Positions 1 through 7,531 of a stretch of DNA of 64,000 nucleotides are shown here, piece by piece; position 1 is the stretch's first letter; each line of letters starts with the position of its first letter. The translations under genes and the position numbers were made by a program. The notes below the pieces were generated by a model. That model did no database searches. It was not told the origin of the DNA and worked only from the letters and a program-made list of their open reading frames with translations. The DNA comes from WRCA01 sp050943575 (GTDB lineage Bacteria; Pseudomonadota; Alphaproteobacteria; Rs-D84): assembly GCA_050943575.1 (NCBI GenBank), contig JBMNPL010000001.1:69962-133961 (forward strand), read 5' to 3'.

Positions 1-1
1 T

Positions 2-2245
2 GGTTCTTTACAAGAGCCCCAAGTTTTACCAGCCAAATTTCCAAACTTCTTAGTAAATGGTGGTAGTGGTATTGCGGTTGGTATGGCGACCAATGTGCCA
101 ACTTATAATTTGGGCGAAGTTTGTGATGGTGTTTTAGCTATTTTAGATAATGCAGAAATTGCGGACGAAGAATTGTTTGAAATTATACAAGGACCAGATT
201 TTCCCACTGGTGGAGTTATGATGGGGCGTTCTGGGGCATATAAAGCACATACAACTGGTCGTGGTAGTGTAATTGTTCGTGCAAAAACACATATAGAAGA
301 TTTTAAAGATCGTCAGGCAATTATAGTTGATGAAATTCCTTATCAGGTTAATAAAGCGCAATTAATTACAAAAATAGTAGATTTAGCCAAAGAAAAACGG
401 ATAGAAGGTATTGGTGAGATTCGTGATGAAACCAGCAAAGAAGGTGTTCGTATAGTTATTGAATTAAAACGGGACGCTATTGCTGATATTGTTTTGAATC
501 AATTATTTCAATATACAGAATTACAAAGTAGTTTTCCTGTAAATATGATGGCATTAAATCATGGTCGTCCTATGTTATTTAATGTTCGTAGTGCTCTTGA
601 TGCTTTTATTGATTTTCGCATAGATGTTGTTCGTAAAAGAACTATATTTGAATTAAATAAAGCCAGAAATAGAGCACATACTTTGCTTGGGTTATCTGTT
701 GCTGTTGGTAATTTAGATGAAATTATTACATTGATTAAAAGTAGTGAATCCCCAGAAGTTGCCCGTCAAGCTTTAATCGCGCGTGGTTGGAAAGCATCAG
801 ATATAGAAAATTATATTAGATTAATTGATGATCCTAATACTGAATATGAAAATGGAATATTTTATATGAGCGAGGATCAGGCAAAAGCAATTTTAGAATT
901 GCAATTACATCGCTTGACCGGATTAGAACGTGAAAAAATTCATAATGATTTAATGGAATTAGGTTCAACAATTAAAGAATTGTTGGATATTTTAGGAAGT
1001 CATGAAAGAATAATTCAAATTATTCGTGAAGAAACAATATCTGTTCGTGATAGTTGGGCTGTGCCACGTAGAACAGTTATTTCTGATGCTGAAGTTGATA
1101 TGGATATTGAAGATTTAATCGCACGCGAGGATATGGTTGTAACAGTTTCTAATACTGGGTATATAAAACGCGTTGCGCTGGATACTTATTCCGCACAAAG
1201 ACGTGGGGGCAAGGGTCGTAACGCAATGACAACCAAAGAAGATGATTATGTATCACAATTATTTGTTGCAAATACTCATACTCCATTAATATTTTTCAGT
1301 TCCAAGGGTATGTGCTATCAGTTAAAAACTTATAAATTACCTGAAGCGGCTGCTAATGCCAAAGGTCGTCCGTTAATAAACTTATTACCATTATCTGAGG
1401 GTGAAACTATTACTGCAATTTTACCAGTACCAGAAGATCAAACAAAATCTTATTTGATGTTTGCAACCAGTATGGGAACAATTCGTAGAAATAATTTTTC
1501 AGATTTTGAAAGCATACGCGCAAATGGAAAAATTGCAATGAAGTTGGAAGAAGATGAAAGTCTGGTCAGTGTAATGCTTTGTAATGAAGATCAAGATGTG
1601 TTTTTAAGTACTTATCTTGGTCGTTGTATAAGATTCCCTGTAAGTGAGATTCGTGTATTCCAAAGTCGTAATTCAACTGGTGTGCGCGCAATTAAATTAG
1701 GTAAAGGCGATACAGTAATTAGTATGGCAATATTAAATCATTCGGATGCGGATACTGAGACACGTGCTGCGTATATTAAACAAAGTCGTGCTTTGCGTAG
1801 GGCTGCGGGTGCCGAAGAAGATGCAGGAGATGAAGAAGAGACATCAAGTATTGTTTTGAATGAGGAAACAATGACAAAGATGGCAAATGAAGAACAGTTT
1901 ATTTTAACAATTAGTGAAAATGGGTTTGGAAAACGTACAAGTTCTTATGAATATCGTTTAACTCATCGTGGTGGTTCGGGGATTATAGCAATCAAATTAG
2001 GTGGGAAAAATACAGCAGTTGCGGGTAGTTTCCCAATTGATGATGATCATGATATTTTAATGGTAACAGATGGTGGTAAAATTATCAGAATAGCGGCGGA
2101 TGCTGTACGTATAGCAGGACGTGCTACAGAAGGTGTAATATTATTCAAAATTGCGGATGATGAGCGTGTTATAAGCGCAACAGCGATAGAGAAAGAAGAA
2201 GAGAAAACTGAAGAAGAGACACCAGTAGAAGAAGTATCGGAATAA
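2..2245 (+). CDS. gyrA: DNA gyrase subunit A (5' end outside window)
   Basis: Breakage-reunion subunit of DNA gyrase, the ATP-dependent topoisomerase that introduces negative supercoils. The reading frame is open from base 2, so the first ATG in the window (83) is internal. The visible part starts at the conserved block PNFLVNGGSGIAVGMATN. The catalytic Tyr and the quinolone-resistance region lie upstream, outside the window. The coiled-coil tower region follows, then the C-terminal beta-pinwheel. The GyrA box QRRGGKG is intact at about 1196-1216, which separates gyrase A from ParC. An acidic insert lies near 1810-1870 and the C-terminus is Glu-rich. About 747 codons are visible, consistent with a full-length protein near 900 aa. 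Identification is firm. Confidence 0.97.
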   Translation, partial: GSLQEPQVLPAKFPNFLVNGGSGIAVGMATNVPTYNLGEVCDGVLAILDNAEIADEELFEIIQGPDFPTGGVMMGRSGAYKAHTTGRGSVIVRAKTHIEDFKDRQAIIVDEIPYQVNKAQLITKIVDLAKEKRIEGIGEIRDETSKEGVRIVIELKRDAIADIVLNQLFQYTELQSSFPVNMMALNHGRPMLFNVRSALDAFIDFRIDVVRKRTIFELNKARNRAHTLLGLSVAVGNLDEIITLIKSSESPEVARQALIARGWKASDIENYIRLIDDPNTEYENGIFYMSEDQAKAILELQLHRLTGLEREKIHNDLMELGSTIKELLDILGSHERIIQIIREETISVRDSWAVPRRTVISDAEVDMDIEDLIAREDMVVTVSNTGYIKRVALDTYSAQRRGGKGRNAMTTKEDDYVSQLFVANTHTPLIFFSSKGMCYQLKTYKLPEAAANAKGRPLINLLPLSEGETITAILPVPEDQTKSYLMFATSMGTIRRNNFSDFESIRANGKIAMKLEEDESLVSVMLCNEDQDVFLSTYLGRCIRFPVSEIRVFQSRNSTGVRAIKLGKGDTVISMAILNHSDADTETRAAYIKQSRALRRAAGAEEDAGDEEETSSIVLNEETMTKMANEEQFILTISENGFGKRTSSYEYRLTHRGGSGIIAIKLGGKNTAVAGSFPIDDDHDILMVTDGGKIIRIAADAVRIAGRATEGVILFKIADDERVISATAIEKEEEKTEEETPVEEVSE

Positions 2246-2300
2246 AAAATTAAAAATTGTTTTATGTTATTTATATTTTTTAATAAAGATAGGATTTATT

Positions 2301-2702
2301 ATGTCTAAAATAATTGATAAATTAGCATTAGTTTATATTAAAGATGGTAAAATGTTAATGACCAGAACTTATGGCAAAGATGTTTTTTATAATCCTGGTG
2401 GTGTACGTAAAGAACATGAAACAGATATCCAAGCTTTAATTCGTGAGATAAAAGAAGAATTGGATGTAAATTTAATACCAGAAACGATAAAAAAGTATGG
2501 TGTTTTTACACGTCAAGCACATGGTAAACCTGAAGGTATTATGGTTCAGATGACTTGTTATACTGCTGAATTTTTAGAAACACCAAAACCTACAAATGAA
2601 ATAGAAGAGCTGGCTTGGTTGGATATGTCAGATTGGAATAAAATTTCACCAGTTGGTGAATTAATATTTACAGATGCTTATAAAAAAGGCTTATTAAAAT
2701 AA
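2301..2702 (+). CDS. NUDIX hydrolase
   Basis: Small 133-aa NUDIX-fold hydrolase, expected to cleave a nucleoside diphosphate linked to some moiety X. The NUDIX box spans about residues 34-56: G34, E40, then REIKEEL at 48-54 giving the metal-binding REUXEE core. The last box Gly is replaced by Asp (LDV), a mild deviation. The ATG at 2301 is preceded by AGGA in gataggatt, a good Shine-Dalgarno site. Substrate cannot be predicted. Its TAA stop overlaps the start of a tiny methyltransferase-like remnant at 2702, where the accessory patch begins. Confidence 0.85.
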   Translation: MSKIIDKLALVYIKDGKMLMTRTYGKDVFYNPGGVRKEHETDIQALIREIKEELDVNLIPETIKKYGVFTRQAHGKPEGIMVQMTCYTAEFLETPKPTNEIEELAWLDMSDWNKISPVGELIFTDAYKKGLLK

Positions 2703-2739
2703 TGAATAAACCATATCGTCTTTATTGTGAAGATTGTTT
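2702..2739 (+). repeat. 38-bp direct repeat, copy 1
   Basis: The 38 bases from 2702 to 2739 are identical to 3311-3348. The repeats flank the gene at 2749-3318. They carry the methyltransferase N-terminus remnant, so they look like the footprint of a duplication or cassette insertion rather than terminal repeats of a known element. Confidence 0.9.
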
Positions 2740-2746
2740 GGAATAA
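2702..2746 (+). pseudogene. N-terminal scrap of a DNA adenine methyltransferase (copy 1)
   Basis: A 14-codon frame reads MNKPYRLYCEDCLE and then stops. This matches the usual opening of beta-class N6-adenine DNA methyltransferases (YxLYxGDCLExM, just before the SAM/catalytic region), but the rest of the enzyme is absent. It begins directly at the end of the NUDIX gene. The first 38 bp recur at 3311-3348. The assignment rests on a short motif seen by eye, so it is tentative. Confidence 0.45.
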
Positions 2747-2748
2747 AT

Positions 2749-3318
2749 ATGCTAGATAAATTTGTATATCATGGTAGCGAAATTTCAGGGTTAAAAAAAC
2801 TCAATCCACAACAAACAGTACGTGGGGTTTATTTATTTGCTGCGAAAGATAAAATTGTATCTGCTATTTTTTTAACCAATAAAAATAATAATAGTGGAGA
2901 CTTAACATATTGGAAAAGTCGAAATCCAGAAACGGGGAAAATAGCTATTGTGGAAAGATATAAAAATGCATTTAAATATCTTTATGAGGGAGTTAGTGGT
3001 TCTATTTATGTTTTATCGTCAGAAGGTTTTTTAGAGGGCAAAACAGGATGGGATGAAGAGGTTGTATCTGAAATATCACAAACTCCAATTGAAGAAATTC
3101 GTATTAAAAATATATATGATTATTTGAAAAAATTAGAAAATGATGGATTATTAGAAGTGTATGAATATCCAAATCGACCAAAATGTGTTCCAAAAAATGA
3201 TAATGATTTAATATGGCATGCTATAAGACGGGGACCAAAAAGAGTTAAAAGACTTATAGAGTTGCATCCACATTTAGCAAAACGTTCATTATTGAGTATT
3301 ATAAAAGATGATGAATAA
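2749..3318 (+). CDS. Uncharacterised protein starting VYHGS, between direct repeats
   Basis: Protein of about 189 aa from the ATG at 2749 (MLDKFVYHGSEISGLKKLNP). A TTG at 2734 in the same frame would add five residues but lies inside the repeat. The N-terminal YHGS...LxP pattern followed by a 'VYLFAAKDKIVSAIF' block resembles a loosely defined group of small proteins with an ADP-ribosyltransferase-like start. I cannot assign an activity. There is no signal peptide or membrane segment. The C-terminal half is charged and helical, with RRGPKRVKRL. Its stop codon overlaps the second repeat copy, so the gene fills the space between the repeats exactly, as expected for an inserted or duplicated cassette. 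Function unknown. Confidence 0.6.
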   Translation: MLDKFVYHGSEISGLKKLNPQQTVRGVYLFAAKDKIVSAIFLTNKNNNSGDLTYWKSRNPETGKIAIVERYKNAFKYLYEGVSGSIYVLSSEGFLEGKTGWDEEVVSEISQTPIEEIRIKNIYDYLKKLENDGLLEVYEYPNRPKCVPKNDNDLIWHAIRRGPKRVKRLIELHPHLAKRSLLSIIKDDE

Positions 3319-3348
3319 ACCATATCGTCTTTATTGTGAAGATTGTTT
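3311..3348 (+). repeat. 38-bp direct repeat, copy 2
   Basis: Identical to 2702-2739. Here the embedded frame reads the same methyltransferase-like N-terminus and then diverges to FLFHIY and stops at 3367, giving an 18-codon frame. The repeat sits between the uncharacterised gene and the DpnI-like C-terminal remnant. Confidence 0.9.
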
Positions 3349-3378
3349 TTTATTTCACATATATTAAGGTAAGTAAAA

Positions 3379-3525
3379 ATGTATAAATTTGAAAAAGAGT
3401 TATATTTAAAACACCCATTTAATAACAACATAAAACCTAAAATTAGACAACAATTACAATATTTAAGAGATAAAGGATATTTGACATTCGATGGTGATGG
3501 AACTTATACTATTATAAATAACTAA
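3379..3525 (+). pseudogene. C-terminal winged-helix remnant of a DpnI-like restriction endonuclease
   Basis: A 48-codon frame from ATG 3379 reads MYKFEKELYLKHP, then a NNNIKPKIRQQLQYLRDKG block, ending TFDGDGTYTIINN. This matches the pattern of the DpnI / Dam-replacing endonuclease C-terminal winged helix (MYRFE..., KIRQQLQ.LRDK..., F.GRG.Y). In DpnI this domain contacts methylated GATC. The N-terminal PD-(D/E)XK catalytic domain and zinc site are missing, so no nuclease can be made. It lies next to the methyltransferase scraps, which supports a decayed restriction-modification locus. It might still be translated as a small DNA-binding protein. Motif match by eye. Confidence 0.6.
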
Positions 3526-3537
3526 AGGTCAACAATA

Positions 3538-3918
3538 ATGAATATAGCATTTCTTTCCATTAATGAGGTGGCAAAACAACTGGATCTTCCGGCGCATACT
3601 TTACGTTATTGGGAAAAGCAATTTCCGGCATCAATAAAACCTGCAACTGGGGCAGGTGGCCGTCGTTATTATCGTCCAGAAACAATATCTGCACTTAAAC
3701 GAATTAAAACTTTGTTATATGATCATGGGATGACAATAGCAGGTGTAAAAAAATTAATAAAAGATGGTCAGTTTATAAATACTGATATAACTACTTCGTC
3801 AGAAAATTCAATTGATTCAAAGTTATCAAAATCATCAGAAAGTTTTATCCCATCAAATACAGATATAGATAAAACTATAGATTTGTTAGAACAAGCACGT
3901 GCAATTTTAAATCCATAA
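3538..3918 (+). CDS. MerR-family transcriptional regulator
   Basis: 126-aa DNA-binding regulator. The N-terminal MerR helix-turn-helix and wing cover about residues 6-75: SINEVAKQLDLPAHTLRYWEK, then GGRRYY and the IKTLLYDHGMTIAGVKKLI recognition and dimer segment. The C-terminal tail is Ser-rich and ends in a short helix. There is no Cys cluster typical of metal sensors. This short MerR type is commonly encoded beside ihfA in alphaproteobacteria, though no ihfA is visible here. Its target and effector are unknown. An aaaggtcaacaat stretch upstream may serve as the ribosome-binding site. Confidence 0.85.
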   Translation: MNIAFLSINEVAKQLDLPAHTLRYWEKQFPASIKPATGAGGRRYYRPETISALKRIKTLLYDHGMTIAGVKKLIKDGQFINTDITTSSENSIDSKLSKSSESFIPSNTDIDKTIDLLEQARAILNP

Positions 3919-3990
3919 ATACTCCCTGAATAAATATTTTATTGTAAATAGAATTTTTTAGTATAAAATCACCGAGCAAAGGTATAAAAA

Positions 3991-4227
3991 ATGAAAATAA
4001 TTGAAAAAATAAGTATTCTAGGCGATTCAATTTCCAAAGGTGTTGTATTAGATAAAATTTCACAAAGATATAAAATATTAAAAGAATCTGCCGCTGATTT
4101 ATTTAGTCGTGAAAATAATGTTATAGTAAAAAATCATGCTAAATTTGGTTGTACTAGTGAAAAAGCATTAGGTTTAATTAAAGATATATTTAATAAAACT
4201 TATAATCAATACATGGGAAAGAAATAA
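3991..4227 (+). pseudogene. Truncated SGNH/GDSL hydrolase
   Basis: 78 codons with the classic GDSL opening: a beta strand followed by G11-D12-S13 (ILGDSISKGV), where Ser13 would be the nucleophile. A block-II-like NHAKFGCTSEKAL follows around residues 48-60. SGNH hydrolases need about 180-220 aa with a C-terminal Asp-His pair; here the frame ends soon after block II at a terminator-like hairpin. It is therefore most likely a 3'-truncated remnant. A functional mini-protein is less likely. Confidence 0.6.
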
Positions 4228-4250
4228 AAACTCGCGATGCGAGTTTTATT
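4227..4250. terminator. Bidirectional hairpin terminator
   Basis: Inverted repeat aaaactcgc / gcgagtttt with a 3-base loop, with T-rich flanks on both strands. It lies between the convergent SGNH remnant and the binding-protein gene. Confidence 0.7.
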
Positions 4251-4255
4251 TGATT

Positions 4256-5347
4256 TTATTTTTCCACAATAACAGGATTACCATTTTTTATTTTCTCAAT
4301 AGTTGCTTTTGATTGAATTATCCCATTTTTATCAATTGAATATTGACCAATTGCACCATTTCTGTTTTTTACAGAATATAATGTTGCAGCAACATTTTTA
4401 TTATTTGGAATAATTTCATTATTTTCCAAAGGAGTATTTTCATATGCCCATATTAAAAGATTTATATTTTCATATGAATTTCCAACACAACTTTCCATGC
4501 TCTTTCCTGTTTCTGCCGTAAATCTTTTAGCAAATTCAGGTGTTCCATTAGCAGATTTTACATACCACATATCATCAATTAAATTATAATATTTATGTGG
4601 CATTTCATGGAAAGAATCAATAGAGGTCAAATTTTTATTGCCTGTAATTTGGAAAAATTGTTCGGTAAATAACTTTGTTCCAGGCATTAACATAAACATT
4701 AACCAGTAATCTGGATTTAATTTATTTAATTTGGTAATAGATGTTCTAAAGTCGCGTTCATCTGAATTATATAATTCGGTTGCTAATGTTTTTATTCCTG
4801 CTTTATTTAATTCACGATTTATAAATTCAGACTGTGTAATTGATACTTGATTATTGTTTAATACATATACAATTGTTTTAATACCATCATGTTTGAATTT
4901 TTTAATCAACGTGTCAGCAATTGCACCATATTGTGTATAGTTATTAAATATATAATAAGGTTTTGAAACATCAGCTAACCCTGCACAAGTTATATGAATT
5001 TGTTCAGCTTTTTGAGCAATGTCTGCCATAACTGGTGCGGAAATTCCCCACAATGATACAGTTGCATTTGTTTTATCTTGGTGTGCAAATTTTTGTGCAA
5101 TAGTTGCGGCTTTTTTTGGCTGTAATCCATCATCTTCAAAAATTAATTTATATTTATATTTTGTGTCTTTCTTATCCCAATCTGATAAAGCCATCATCAT
5201 AGATTTTTGATTTGCAATTCCAACAACTGCGGCATCGCCAGTTAATGGTAATGATACACCAATCTTAATTAATGGTTTGTTGGATTGATCTTTATCACAT
5301 GCAACAAGTGATAATACGATACCTAAGATACATAATAATTTTTGCAT
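4256..5347 (-). CDS. Leu/Ile/Val-type periplasmic binding lipoprotein
   Basis: 363-aa ABC-transporter substrate-binding protein of the Peripla_BP_6 (LivJ-like) family. A short signal peptide ends in the lipobox LVAC with Cys17, so it should be a lipoprotein tethered in the periplasm. The mature part opens with IKIGVSLPLTGDAA, the first strand and ligand loop of this fold. It then follows the two-lobe pattern (VYVLNNNQ..., DFRTSITKLNKLNPDYWLM). No permease or ATPase genes are adjacent, so it is an orphan here. Upstream aaaggtaa serves as the ribosome-binding site. The ligand is unknown; amino acids or small amides are typical of the family. Confidence 0.85.
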   Translation of the reverse strand: MQKLLCILGIVLSLVACDKDQSNKPLIKIGVSLPLTGDAAVVGIANQKSMMMALSDWDKKDTKYKYKLIFEDDGLQPKKAATIAQKFAHQDKTNATVSLWGISAPVMADIAQKAEQIHITCAGLADVSKPYYIFNNYTQYGAIADTLIKKFKHDGIKTIVYVLNNNQVSITQSEFINRELNKAGIKTLATELYNSDERDFRTSITKLNKLNPDYWLMFMLMPGTKLFTEQFFQITGNKNLTSIDSFHEMPHKYYNLIDDMWYVKSANGTPEFAKRFTAETGKSMESCVGNSYENINLLIWAYENTPLENNEIIPNNKNVAATLYSVKNRNGAIGQYSIDKNGIIQSKATIEKIKNGNPVIVEK

Positions 5348-5593
5348 TTTTTTACCTTTGTTATTATTAGTTTATTTATTCTTACAAAAAGATAAAACAA
5401 ATGACAGAACATGCTATACAATTCATGAACTGATGACCTGCATGATTTACTGCAGTTTGAAAAAGAAATCAAGATGTTTTTGAACAAATGCGATATCTGA
5501 CATGTTATACACAAAACGCGAAACACTAAAATAATACTTGACAATTTATTTTTTATGTATTAATTTATAATCGACGACACAAGAGGGTATGGA
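5348..5593. other. Intergenic region with promoter-like elements
   Basis: About 245 bp between divergent genes. Toward the rightward gene there is a perfect TTGACA at 5538-5543 and a perfect TATAAT at 5566-5571. Their spacing of 22 bp is too long for a standard sigma70 pair, so only one box may be real. AAGAGGG at 5581-5587 is the ribosome-binding site of the next gene. I see no RNA gene or protein in the rest. Confidence 0.4.
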
Positions 5594-6421
5594 TTGGAAA
5601 TAGATTTTAACAAAGCTTTGCATGATATGAAATATCATGATTCAATGGCAACAGTAACTTTTGGTCCATATTCACCAACGTACCTTATTGCAACAGATGA
5701 AAATGCAGACCAAGATATCAAAGGTTGTATATATAATAAAAAAGAAGAAAAATACTGCGAAAAAGTTCTGACTGTATCGGCATCTGGCGATCATCCATTG
5801 TTTTGTAAAAGATATAGTGCTAAATACATTACTACTTTTGATGTAACATATACATCAAAATTAATTATGGATATTAAAACAGTTGCTATAAAAACACTGA
5901 CTTTTAATAATTATTGGCAATTATTGAACAATTTATGGGACAATCCAAATATTAAATCAGTACCAAATTTTAATCGTATTATGTCTGAATTAGACTCGGA
6001 CGAACAAGAGTATATTCATGTAATGGATGGGAAATTCGCATTATTTAACTTTGGGACTCCGCCAAGTTATTATGAATCTGATAAAAACACTCATAAATCA
6101 CTTTATACGGAATTACAACAAGTTGATTTGTCAGCATTTCCTTTTATTTGGACAGATATTGAAAATTTGGATACAAAACTACAAAATAATACATACGATT
6201 TTATACATTTATCAAATATATTGGATTATGTAAGTGACGACATCAAAGTGTCTGTTTTAAAAAGTTTAACCCAAAGATTAAATTGTGGTGGCCGTATATT
6301 AATGCGCAGAATCATTGGAAATTATCAATTGGCCACTATATGTCAAAAGATAGAAAAACAATCTTCTGATTTGGCTTTTGGTAATTATATGGAAAAGATG
6401 GTTTTTGTAAAGTATAGATAA
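5594..6421 (+). CDS. DUF3419/BtaA-like SAM-dependent transferase
   Basis: 275-aa protein with a predicted Rossmann methyltransferase-like core. VLTVSASGDHPLF at about residues 57-70 resembles the SAM-binding first loop of DUF3419/BtaA proteins. It is followed by the FDVTYTSKLIMDIKTVAIK segment and later DFIHLSNILDYV, the motif region after strand 4. BtaA moves the aminocarboxypropyl group of SAM to diacylglycerol, but this protein is shorter than typical family members and the activity is not assured. TTG is chosen as start because AAGAGGG lies 6 bases before it; the first ATG is 11 codons later. No partner such as btaB is nearby. Confidence 0.55.
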   Translation: MEIDFNKALHDMKYHDSMATVTFGPYSPTYLIATDENADQDIKGCIYNKKEEKYCEKVLTVSASGDHPLFCKRYSAKYITTFDVTYTSKLIMDIKTVAIKTLTFNNYWQLLNNLWDNPNIKSVPNFNRIMSELDSDEQEYIHVMDGKFALFNFGTPPSYYESDKNTHKSLYTELQQVDLSAFPFIWTDIENLDTKLQNNTYDFIHLSNILDYVSDDIKVSVLKSLTQRLNCGGRILMRRIIGNYQLATICQKIEKQSSDLAFGNYMEKMVFVKYR

Positions 6422-6504
6422 CATAGCGATTTGAAAAGTTTATAAATGTATAAAATGGTATCTGTTTTCAACGCCTAACTTTCGAACATATTGGGAATCT
6501 AGCA

Positions 6505-6530
6505 AAAAATCATCCCAATAGGTGATTTTT
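6505..6530 (-). terminator. Terminator after tRNA-Glu
   Basis: Inverted repeat aaaaatca / tgattttt just downstream of tRNA-Glu on the minus strand, with a T run on that strand. Confidence 0.55.
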
Positions 6531-6536
6531 AATTTT

Positions 6537-6611
6537 TGGCAGTCCCAACGGGAATTGAACCCGTGTTTTCAGAATGAGAATCTGACGTCCTGACCGCTAG
6601 ACGATGGGACC
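6537..6611 (-). tRNA. tRNA-Glu (CTC)
   Basis: The reverse strand folds as a 75-nt cloverleaf. The acceptor stem is GGTCCCA/TGGGACT, the D arm GTC...GGAC, the anticodon stem TCAGA/TCTGA around loop TTCTCAT (anticodon CTC), and the T arm ACGGG/CCCGT with TTCAATT. CCA is encoded. The first acceptor pair would be G-U. Overall sequence is typical of bacterial tRNA-Glu. Confidence 0.93.
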
Positions 6612-6715
6612 TATGTAATAAATTAAGTTTATAATGAAGAATACCGATTTTCAAGAGAAACTATACATTATCTCAAGATACAAATATTTTCCGATTTATT
6701 AAGAATAATTTTTTG

Positions 6716-6724
6716 TGCTATAAT
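6716..6724 (+). promoter_or_regulatory. Extended -10 promoter of the acetyltransferase gene
   Basis: TGCTATAAT, a consensus extended -10, at 6716-6724. The predicted transcript starts near 6731. This favours the ATG at 6751 (with AAAAGGG in front) over the ATG at 6730, although a leaderless start at 6730 is possible. Confidence 0.5.
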
Positions 6725-6750
6725 AATCTATGAACACAAAAGGGCTTCTA

Positions 6751-7296
6751 ATGAACCGTAGCATAAAATTCAAATTAAAAAATGGTAAAATTGTCACAAT
6801 TCGTCGTATCCGAGGAACTGATTATGAAAATAGTATGAAATATTTGGATGAATTAGCAAGTGGTCTAGGTGCAAAGTGGACTTGGCAATATGCTGGGCAA
6901 CCTAAAAAAGACAAAGAAAAATCTATACAGATGTATGAGGACCCGAACAATTTATTTGTTGGTGCATGGGACGAAAATAAACTTGTCGGCATTGCTAGTA
7001 TAACTAAAAAACGAGCTGGGCATCCATATTCTGGACGTGTCGCTAGTACAACGACCAATATGTTAGAACAATATACATCAAATGGTCTGGGAACAAAATT
7101 TAAACAAATTATCGAAAAATGGGCACGTGAAAATAATGTGCATATATTGCAAGGTACAGTTCGACATAAAAATATACGTTCGTTGGGTAATTTATTAAAA
7201 CAAGGTTGGGGAATCGTCGGTATTTTACACGATACAGCATTTATAGATGGTGAATGGCATCACGAATATATATTAGAAAAACTATTAGAAAAATAA
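6751..7296 (+). CDS. GNAT-family N-acetyltransferase
   Basis: 181-aa acetyl-CoA-dependent acyltransferase of the GNAT fold. NLFVGAWDENKLVGIASI around residues 66-84 forms the beta2-beta3 core strands. LEQYTSNGLGTKFKQIIEKWA near 110-130 carries a Q/R-x-x-G-x-G/A-like acetyl-CoA pyrophosphate loop (SNGLGTK). VRHKNIRSLGNLLKQGW is the usual N-x-R-S...G motif near the C-terminus. The substrate is unknown. The start at 6751 is chosen because AAAAGGG ends 6 bases upstream; the in-frame ATG at 6730 would add seven residues. A strong terminator follows. Confidence 0.85.
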   Translation: MNRSIKFKLKNGKIVTIRRIRGTDYENSMKYLDELASGLGAKWTWQYAGQPKKDKEKSIQMYEDPNNLFVGAWDENKLVGIASITKKRAGHPYSGRVASTTTNMLEQYTSNGLGTKFKQIIEKWARENNVHILQGTVRHKNIRSLGNLLKQGWGIVGILHDTAFIDGEWHHEYILEKLLEK

Positions 7297-7300
7297 TTTG

Positions 7301-7326
7301 AAAGTGGCAAATTTTTGCCACTTTTT
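7301..7326 (+). terminator. Terminator of the acetyltransferase gene
   Basis: aaagtggcaa / ttgccacttt with a 4-base loop, followed by T residues, 5 bases after the stop codon. Confidence 0.8.
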
Positions 7327-7370
7327 AAATCTAAACATTCGAATTTAACGTATATATTGCAACTTGAACA

Positions 7371-7400
7371 AAAAACTGCCCTTGTTGTGGGCAGTTTTGT
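7371..7400 (-). terminator. Terminator of tRNA-Gln
   Basis: aaaactgccc / gggcagtttt with a 7-base loop. On the minus strand it directly follows the tRNA-Gln 3' end and ends in a T6 run. Confidence 0.7.
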
Positions 7401-7406
7401 TTATCT

Positions 7407-7480
7407 TGGTTGGGGCGCACGGATTCGAACCGCGATAAAGAGAACCAAAATCTCTTGTCCTACCGTTAGACGACACCCCA
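7407..7480 (-). tRNA. tRNA-Gln (TTG)
   Basis: The reverse strand folds as a 74-nt tRNA. It begins TGGGGTG with the weak U1-A72 pair typical of tRNA-Gln. The D arm is GTC...GGAC, the anticodon stem AGAGA/TCTCT with loop TTTTGGT (anticodon TTG), and the T loop TTCGAAT. Discriminator A and CCA are encoded. Confidence 0.94.
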
Positions 7481-7531
7481 AGAGTTTGTAAATTATAATC
7501 GACAAATATAAAAAATCAATCAAATAATTGA

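Noticed and set aside
83..85. ATG at 83 as the gyrA start
   Set aside because: The frame is open upstream and codes conserved GyrA sequence, so this ATG is internal.
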